The notes beneath the pieces were generated by a model. That model had not been told where the DNA came from, did not search any database, and worked only from the letters and a program-made list of their open reading frames with translations. Below are positions 59,005 through 64,000 of a stretch of DNA of 64,000 nucleotides, piece by piece. Position 1 is the stretch's first letter. The number at the start of each line of letters is the position of its first letter. Position numbers and translations under genes: made by a program. The DNA lies in the NCBI RefSeq assembly GCF_010119195.1, contig NZ_WRXL01000002.1, positions 496,001 through 560,000 on the forward strand. The letters run 5' to 3'. Source of the stretch: Haloarcula salina (lineage in GTDB: Archaea; Halobacteriota; Halobacteria; Halobacteriales; Haloarculaceae).

Positions 59005-59808
59005 GTGAAACGGAGTACGGTCGTGATGCGACTCGTCGCACTGAGCCGTGAGAAGCGCGTCACCGCGAACGCGGCGAGCCTCGCGTTCTACGCGTTCGAC
59101 GTCGTCGTCGCGCTCGTCGTGTTGAGCTACGCGCTGTTGACCCAGTTCCAGGACAGCGGCGCGCTCGCGCAGACGCTGCACGTGCTCACCGGAGTCACGA
59201 CGAGCGAGTTCCGTCGAACCGTCGAGCGAGCGGGTGGGAGCGCGCCGGGACGCGGCCGAGCGGTCGCCCTCGCGGTCCTCATCTCCACCTGGAGTTCGCT
59301 GCGGCTGTTCAGAGCGATCGAGGGCGTGTTCTCCGAGATATACGACATCCGGCAGGAGCGATCGCTCACTCGACACCTCGTCGACAGCCTCTTCGTCTGG
59401 GTCGCGGTGACGCTGACCGTCGGCGTGATGGGACTGGTCGGCTCGCTCTTCCTGTTTCGGACTACCGGACTGCTGTGGACCGTCCTCGGGCCGGTGGTTC
59501 TCTGGGCATCGCTCTGTCTCCTGTTCCTCCCGCTCTATTACACGTTCTCCGGCGGAGAGACCGCCGTCTCCGAGGTGCTCCCCGGGACGGCGGTCGCGGC
59601 GTCCGGCTGGACGGTCTCGGCGATCGCGCTCCGGCTGTACGTCAACGTCTCCAGCAGCGTCGACCTGTACGGGCTCGTCGGCGCGCTGTTGCTGGTGCTC
59701 ACCTGGCTGTACGTCGTCGGGCTCTCGATCGTGCTGGGCGTCGTCCTGAACGCACAGCTCGCCGACCGGATCGAGGCGGACACGGACTGGTACCTCTTCG
59801 ACGAGTGA
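59005..59808 (+). CDS. YihY/BrkB family membrane protein
   Basis: A 267-residue membrane protein with six helices. It contains LSREKRVTANAASLAFYAFDVVVALVVLSYALL at the N terminus and RAIEGVFSEIYDIRQERSLTRHLVDSLFVWVAVTL in the centre. DLYGLVGALLLVLTWLYVVGLSIVLGVVLNAQLADR is the conserved C-terminal helix pair. GTG 59005 is preferred because homologues have about 15 residues before REKRVT; ATG 59026 is the alternative. Function in archaea unclear (once misnamed RNase BN). It is first in a run of four genes. Confidence 0.85.
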   Translation: MKRSTVVMRLVALSREKRVTANAASLAFYAFDVVVALVVLSYALLTQFQDSGALAQTLHVLTGVTTSEFRRTVERAGGSAPGRGRAVALAVLISTWSSLRLFRAIEGVFSEIYDIRQERSLTRHLVDSLFVWVAVTLTVGVMGLVGSLFLFRTTGLLWTVLGPVVLWASLCLLFLPLYYTFSGGETAVSEVLPGTAVAASGWTVSAIALRLYVNVSSSVDLYGLVGALLLVLTWLYVVGLSIVLGVVLNAQLADRIEADTDWYLFDE

Positions 59809-59909
59809 TCGACCGTCGGACCGGTCCGACGGTGACGCGGGTGGAGGCCGGGCCGGCCTGTAGTCGCAGGCCGGTCGCTGATAGCCCGTGCACTCGCATG
59901 AACTGACAG

Positions 59910-61034
59910 ATGAACCGATCGATACTGACGCAGGAGTTCGAGATCGTGACGCCAGAGACGCGGGCGGGGAAACTCAGGTCAGACCTGCAGCACAATTCCA
60001 CCGCGGCGGTCCTCGTCGGTGACGACGAGATCGAGGGCGCAGTCCTCCCCCGAGACCTGCTCCGCTCGCGCCTCAGCGACGACGCGCAAGCACAGACCGT
60101 CATGGGGACGGTTCCGAAGCCAGATCCGACGGCGGAGACGAGCGAGATCGCGCGCGTGCTGGTCGAGTCCGAGTCGACGGTCGCTCCCCTCACCGACGAG
60201 GCGGGGGTCCGCGGCATCGTCACCCGAGACAGCCTCCTCAGAGCGATCGACACCGATTTCGGCGCGATCGGCGTCGACTCGATCTACACCAAGGACCCCG
60301 TTACCGTCGACCGCAAGACCGAGATGGGGAAGGTCGTCAACCTCGTCCGGGAACACGGGATCTCTCGGGTGCCAGTCGTCGACGGCGACGAACTGGTCGG
60401 GATCGCGACGACGGACGACCTCGTCGAGTTCGTCGTCCGCGGGACCGATACCGCGACCAAGGGCGACCGACGCGGCGAGAAGCGCCACCTCGTCGATCTC
60501 CCGGTCGAGAACGTGATGAGCCGACCGGCGGAGACGACGACGCCCTCGGCGACGGTCGAGTCGGCCCTGGAGACGATGTTCGAGAAGGGGTACGACGGGC
60601 TCGTCGTCGCCGACGGATCGAGCGTGGAGCGCCCGCTCGGCGTCCTCACGAAGACGGACGTGCTTCGGGCGATCACGGACGCCGAGACGCCCGACCTCGA
60701 CGTGCAGGTCGTCAATCCGGAGTACTTCCGGGAGATCGAGTGGGCAGCGATCACCGAACGTATCGAGGGCGTCACGGAGAAATACCAGGAACTCGACGTC
60801 TTCGACGCTCGCGTGACCGTCCAGAAACACGAGGAGAGTCACCGCGGGGAGTCGCTCATGCGGTGTGAGGTCCGCCTGTTCACCGACGAAGATCGGATCG
60901 CGGGAACCGGCGAGGAGTACGGGGCGGCGAACGCGTTCGACGCGGCGCTCGAGACGCTCGAGCAGAACGTGCTGGAACTGAAGGGCAAACAGACCGACTC
61001 GGACCGACAGGAGACGGTCCCCCGAAAGCGCTAG
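59910..61034 (+). CDS. Four-CBS protein with a C-terminal HPF/RaiA-like domain
   Basis: A 374-residue protein. Four CBS motifs in two Bateman pairs cover residues 1-255: SILTQEFEIVTPE; STVAPLTDEAGVRGIVTRDSLLRAI; SIYTKDPVTVDRKTEMGKVVNLVREHGISRVPVVDGDELVGIATTDDLVEF; and NVMSRPAETTTPSATVESAL. The last 110 residues (LDVQVVNPEYFREIEWAAITERIEGVTEKYQ ... FDAALETLEQNVLELKG) show the beta-alpha-beta-beta-beta-alpha pattern of ribosome hibernation factors. CBS pairs bind adenine nucleotides, so it may couple energy state to ribosome silencing. The HPF match is inference. Confidence 0.8.
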   Translation: MNRSILTQEFEIVTPETRAGKLRSDLQHNSTAAVLVGDDEIEGAVLPRDLLRSRLSDDAQAQTVMGTVPKPDPTAETSEIARVLVESESTVAPLTDEAGVRGIVTRDSLLRAIDTDFGAIGVDSIYTKDPVTVDRKTEMGKVVNLVREHGISRVPVVDGDELVGIATTDDLVEFVVRGTDTATKGDRRGEKRHLVDLPVENVMSRPAETTTPSATVESALETMFEKGYDGLVVADGSSVERPLGVLTKTDVLRAITDAETPDLDVQVVNPEYFREIEWAAITERIEGVTEKYQELDVFDARVTVQKHEESHRGESLMRCEVRLFTDEDRIAGTGEEYGAANAFDAALETLEQNVLELKGKQTDSDRQETVPRKR

Positions 61035-61042
61035 CCAGTGCG

Positions 61043-61987
61043 ATGGTGAACGAATCAGGGTCCGAGACGAGTGCTGAGTCGGTCGTCGTCCTCAATCCGG
61101 TGAGCGGCGACGGGACGCACGTCGATCCGGTCCGCGAACAGTCCGCCGTGCGTGGCTACGGCGTCCGCGAGACGGAGTCGGCGGGCGACACGGCGTCGCT
61201 GACGAAGGAGGCCATCGACGCGGGCGCGACCGAGATCCTCGCCGCGGGCGGTGACGGAACGGTAAACGGCGTTGTCAGCGGCGTCGTCGAGGCGGACGCG
61301 CTCGACGCCGTCACCGTCGGCGTCCTCCCCTGTGGGACGGGCAACGACTTCGCCGAGAACGTCGGAATCAGCGATATCGAGCAGGGGTTCGACGCGGTCG
61401 AAACGGGGGAGCGCCGGCGCATCGACCTCGGGTTCGCAGACGAGGCCCCGTTCGTGAACTCCTGTGTCGGCGGGCTGACGGCAGAGTCGAGCGCAGAGAC
61501 GGATCCGGACCTGAAAGATCGGTTCGGGTCGCTGGCGTACGTGATCACGACGCTCAAGACGATCCCGTCGTTCGACGGGATTCGAATGACAGTGACGCTC
61601 TCGGACGAGGCCGACGGCCCGTCGGTGTGGTCGGGGTCGGCCATCGCCGTCCTGATCGGGAACGCCCGCCGATTCCCGCCGGGCGGCAGCACGGCGGCCA
61701 ACGTCGAAGACGGTCGATTCGACGTCACGGTCGTCGAGGGGGACGGTTCGATGGGCCTGCTGGAGACCGGGACGGTCGAGCGCCTGTTCACGCAAGATAC
61801 CGAGCGGACCCATCGCTTCAGGGTCCCATCGCTCGACGTCGAGGTCCACGCGGACGAGTCCGCGGCGTTCAGTCTCGACGGGGAGGTCGTCGAGCGGACG
61901 GCCCTCTCGGTGCGCGCACGCCAGCAGGCGCTCGACGTCGCGGTCGGTCCGGGCTACGACCCCGACCCGGCCGGGGCGGGAAAGTAG
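61043..61987 (+). CDS. Diacylglycerol-kinase-family lipid kinase
   Basis: A 314-residue DAGK_cat protein of the YegS/BmrU type. It begins after a short tail with VVVLNPVSGDGTHVDPV; the nucleotide loop is AAGGDGTVNGVVSGVVE near residue 72; the substrate loop is LPCGTGNDFAENVG. The C-terminal domain has VTVVEGDGSMG and RVPSLDVEVHADESAAFSLDGEVVE. Such enzymes phosphorylate lipids or sphingoid-like alcohols. In haloarchaea the substrate is unproven. It starts 8 nt after the CBS gene. Confidence 0.9.
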   Translation: MVNESGSETSAESVVVLNPVSGDGTHVDPVREQSAVRGYGVRETESAGDTASLTKEAIDAGATEILAAGGDGTVNGVVSGVVEADALDAVTVGVLPCGTGNDFAENVGISDIEQGFDAVETGERRRIDLGFADEAPFVNSCVGGLTAESSAETDPDLKDRFGSLAYVITTLKTIPSFDGIRMTVTLSDEADGPSVWSGSAIAVLIGNARRFPPGGSTAANVEDGRFDVTVVEGDGSMGLLETGTVERLFTQDTERTHRFRVPSLDVEVHADESAAFSLDGEVVERTALSVRARQQALDVAVGPGYDPDPAGAGK

Positions 61988-61989
61988 CG

Positions 61990-62655
61990 ATGCTCAGACT
62001 CGACTTGCACACGCACACCCGGTTCTTCCACTGGAACGAGGGGTCTCCGACGTGGTTCGACCCGCTCGGCGCTCGCCTGCTCGGGCGCGTCGCCCGCCAC
62101 AGAAACCTCGACGGGATGGCGCTGACGAACCACGACTACTACCGCCCGTACGAGCCGGGGTCCTCGCTCGTGACGCTTCCGGGGATCGAAGTCTCGACGA
62201 CGCGCGGCCACGTTCTGGTCGTCGGGCCTGATCCGCCGACGGACACCGCCCCCGACAAACACACGCCGGCGGCGGTGGCCGACGCGGCACACGACCACGG
62301 CTGCGCGGCGATTCTCGCACACCCCTATCGGAACAGCACCGTCGCCGAGAGCGACGCCGCGCTGGACGCCGTCGAGGTCAACGGTAAGCACCCCCAGCGC
62401 CGGGCGAAAGTCGAGCGACTCGCCGTCGAACTCGACCTGCCACTGGTCGGCGGCAGCGACGCACACTACCCGATCGAGGCGGGGCGTGCGTTCACCGTCG
62501 TCGACGCGAACGAGCGGACGCCCGAGGCCGTCGTCGAGTCCATCCGCGACGGGCGCGTTGAACCGCGCGTCGACAACCGCCTCTCGGATCGCCTCCTCCG
62601 AAAGCTATACGCACGGGTCCACCGTGCGAAGGGACACGCCGACCGGAGCGACTGA
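61990..62655 (+). CDS. PHP-domain metal-dependent phosphoesterase B
   Basis: A 221-residue PHP protein starting MLRLDLHTHTRFFHW, 2 nt after the lipid kinase. Ligand motifs: DLHTHT, LTNHDYYRP, GIEVSTTRGHVLVVG, ILAHPYRNS and GGSDAHYPIEAG. It shares these with the PHP protein at 35888. The basic C terminus (RLLRKLYARVHRAKGHADRSD) is shared in style too. Position after a lipid kinase suggests, but does not prove, a lipid phosphate substrate. Confidence 0.88.
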   Translation: MLRLDLHTHTRFFHWNEGSPTWFDPLGARLLGRVARHRNLDGMALTNHDYYRPYEPGSSLVTLPGIEVSTTRGHVLVVGPDPPTDTAPDKHTPAAVADAAHDHGCAAILAHPYRNSTVAESDAALDAVEVNGKHPQRRAKVERLAVELDLPLVGGSDAHYPIEAGRAFTVVDANERTPEAVVESIRDGRVEPRVDNRLSDRLLRKLYARVHRAKGHADRSD

Positions 62656-62810
62656 GGGGGACGGATCTTTCGCAACTCCCGACGTCTAGCGATAGCGGCG
62701 TTCTGCGCGTAGAGGGTGTAGTCCGCACCGACGGTGACCCCTCTCACCGATTGTCGATATCGCCAGTGACGAAACTTTTTTGTCTGTATCCTCTGGATGT
62801 GTCACACGTA

Positions 62811-62826
62811 TTTAGGCAAGCCTAAA
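62811..62826. promoter_or_regulatory. Iron-box palindrome, TTTAGGCAAGCCTAAA
   Basis: A perfect 16-bp inverted repeat with half-sites TTTAGGC/GCCTAAA and a 2-nt centre. It resembles DtxR/Idr-type iron-regulator sites (TTAGG...CCTAA). It stands 109 nt before the methyltransferase start and just before a 36-codon ORF. A second copy of the half-site pair is at 63753-63766. Confidence 0.65.
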
Positions 62827-62827
62827 A

Positions 62828-62938
62828 ATGATCCGCAATCACATCGGCCACAGCAGAGCGCACCTCGGCGAACAGTCGATAGTAATCCGCAGTCGCGGTA
62901 CCGCCGGTGTACTCGTGACCCTCCGGCTGTCGGAATGA
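62828..62938 (+). CDS. 36-residue ORF leading into the methyltransferase
   Basis: It begins with ATG 2 nt after the iron box and ends with a TGA that overlaps the methyltransferase ATG (ATGA). The peptide, MIRNHIGHSRAHLGEQSIVI ..., is basic with no recognisable domain. It may be a leader peptide coupling translation to the next gene, or chance. Promoter position relative to the box is unclear. Confidence 0.3.
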   Translation: MIRNHIGHSRAHLGEQSIVIRSRGTAGVLVTLRLSE

Positions 62939-63615
62939 CCGCCCAACGGGAATTCGACCAGTGGGCCGCGTCGGGAAGAGATCGCGACATGGAAGAGACT
63001 CACTGGAACACGGCAAAGCACGCCCTCGCGATGATGCCCGTCGAATCGGGCGACGCCGTTCTCGATCTCGGTACGGGGTCGGGATATGCGTTGCGGGCGC
63101 TCGACGAGATACACGCGCTCGACCGTGGTGTCGGCCTCGACGCAAGCCCGGAGATGGCGACCAACGCACGCGAGTACACTCGGGCCGACTCCGTCGGGTA
63201 CACGGTGGCCGACTTCCATCACCTTCCGCTCACAGACGACAGTGTCGACCACGTCTGGAGCATGGAGGCGTTCTTCTTCGCACACGAACCGGTCGAGATG
63301 CTCGAGGAGATTCGGCGAGTGCTCCGCCCCGGAGGGACGTGCTTCTGTCTGGTGAACTTCTACGAGGAGTCCGAACAGTCCCACCGGTGGTGCGATCGAA
63401 TCGATCTGCCGATGTACCTGTGGAGTCAGCGAGAGTATCGAACGCTGTTCCGCGAGGCCGGATTGCGCGTCGCCGTACAGGAGACGATTCCGGACGAGGA
63501 AATCGACATTCCGTCCGGGGAGCAGTTCCCCACCGACGAGTGGGAGACGCGCGAAGCGATGGTCGACCGCTATCGGACGTGGGGGACGTTGCTGACCGTC
63601 GGGGTTGCACCGTAG
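62935..63615 (+). CDS. Class I SAM-dependent methyltransferase
   Basis: A 226-residue methyltransferase starting MTAQREFDQWAASGRDRDME. SAM motif I is VLDLGTGSGYALRALDE near residue 43. Other landmarks are GLDASPEMATNAREY, ADFHHLPLTDDSVDHVWSMEAFFFAHEP (post-I and II) and EEIRRVLRPGGTCFCLVNFYEES (III). The C-terminal part (SQREYRTLFREAGLRVAVQETIP) is a substrate cap. The UbiE/Methyltransf_11 type covers many small-molecule substrates, so the acceptor is not predicted. It may be iron-controlled through the upstream box. Confidence 0.87.
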   Translation: MTAQREFDQWAASGRDRDMEETHWNTAKHALAMMPVESGDAVLDLGTGSGYALRALDEIHALDRGVGLDASPEMATNAREYTRADSVGYTVADFHHLPLTDDSVDHVWSMEAFFFAHEPVEMLEEIRRVLRPGGTCFCLVNFYEESEQSHRWCDRIDLPMYLWSQREYRTLFREAGLRVAVQETIPDEEIDIPSGEQFPTDEWETREAMVDRYRTWGTLLTVGVAP

Positions 63616-63949
63616 CCGGTGAGGATGGCCCACGGCGTGATTCGCGGGTTGCCTCTTGCTCCCGGCCGGACTCGCCGACTGGGGTGGATGCTCCCAGTCA
63701 TGTTCGGGGAAACGATTAACGGTCCGCCACGCAGAAGTTCGAGTGCATGGGATTAGGTGTGCCTAAATCACTGTGGCAGTACCGGGGCTTTCGGGTCGCT
63801 GACCGACGCAGAGACACCAGTATCTGATGTTCGACCCCGTGACGAGCACCGGCGAACGGGGACCGTCGCCCCGAGAGTTCACTCCACTGGCACGCAGCGT
63901 CTTCCGGGGGAGTCGTTCGAACGGTGTGGAGGATCCTGGGCGGTAGCTA
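63616..63949. other. Intergenic region before the right-edge gene
   Basis: 334 bp with no convincing gene on either strand. It holds the second iron box at 63753-63766 inside a short frame. About 180 nt of non-coding sequence separate the box from the next ATG, so a long leader or a missed small gene is possible. Confidence 0.45.
63753..63766. promoter_or_regulatory. Iron-box-like inverted repeat, TTAGGTGTGCCTAA
   Basis: Half-sites TTAGG and CCTAA are spaced by TGTG, related to the palindrome at 62811. It precedes the partial exported-protein gene at 63950 by 183 nt. Two such boxes 0.94 kb apart suggest an iron-responsive locus continuing past the window. Confidence 0.55.
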
Positions 63950-64000
63950 ATGGCACTCAAACCACGACTCGTACTCGCCACGCTCCTGACCGCCTCACTG
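63950..64000 (+). CDS. Exported protein, truncated by the window edge
   Basis: Only the first 17 codons are visible: MALKPRLVLATLLTASL, a basic start followed by a hydrophobic stretch like a signal peptide. An iron box upstream makes a siderophore or iron-transport component possible, but nothing more can be said from this fragment. Confidence 0.45.
   Translation, partial: MALKPRLVLATLLTASL

Noticed and set aside
1..64000. CRISPR array or cas genes
   Set aside because: No series of regularly spaced repeats and no Cas-like protein was seen.

Overview
The window reads as chromosomal DNA of a haloarchaeon (class Halobacteria, perhaps Haloarculaceae). Coding DNA is very GC-rich and the proteins are acidic. 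It carries archaeal information genes: TFB, RNA polymerase subunit L, RNase P component 4, GatC/GatA, a 7S/SRP RNA, and tRNA-Thr(CGT) and tRNA-Arg(TCG). Haloarchaeal hallmarks include HalOD1, HTH_10/Bat, PGF-CTERM, amphi-Trp and Tat-lipoprotein sequences, and several genes have a TATA-like element 25-31 nt before the start codon, as in leaderless transcripts. Where a long reading frame began upstream of the plausible start, I trimmed it.

0-13.5 kb is mostly housekeeping: universal stress protein, tRNA-Thr, zinc alcohol dehydrogenase, cytochrome oxidase subunit III, rpoL, hisF, a FIST-sensor/histidine-kinase pair and purL. 13.7-17.1 kb holds a SipW-type signal peptidase embedded among three TasA/camelysin-like surface proteins, with a 32-codon ORF coupled on both sides. 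17.3-20.9 kb is a compact cluster of cupins, DUF2249 proteins, a stand-alone glutamyl-tRNA-reductase-type dimerisation domain and a large heme-copper-oxidase/NnrS-like membrane protein. Its promoters share a CGAAC-N2-GTTCG palindrome placed 36-39 nt before every start codon, which suggests one regulon, probably for low-oxygen or nitrogen-oxide respiration. 20.9-27.3 kb contains an HTH/small-membrane-protein module, a two-domain multicopper oxidase and a DabB-DabA inorganic-carbon transporter pair.

27.3-34 kb has a short MITE-like inverted repeat, an Lrp regulator, an RND exporter coupled to a CARDB-type surface protein, and a second HTH/small-membrane-protein module. 34-43 kb has a PaaB-like protein coupled to a radical SAM/SPASM enzyme, a PHP/asparagine-synthase pair, UspA, NUDIX, TFB, GatCA, an M48 protease and HalOD1. 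43.4-52 kb has a 1284-residue PAS/GAF regulator, two glycosyltransferases around an MFS transporter, and the Rnp4-YhbY-MscS operon.

53-58.4 kb contains the SRP RNA and then tRNA-Arg, whose 3' end is repeated in degraded form 100 bp and 3.65 kb downstream. This brackets an AT-richer stretch with a PEGA/PKD surface protein, most likely the remains of a tRNA-integrated element. 58.5-62.7 kb is a stress/lipid group: amphi-Trp, YihY, a CBS protein with a possible ribosome-hibernation domain, a diacylglycerol-kinase-type enzyme and a PHP protein. The right edge holds a methyltransferase and the start of an exported protein, each preceded by a DtxR/Idr-like TTAGG...CCTAA iron box.
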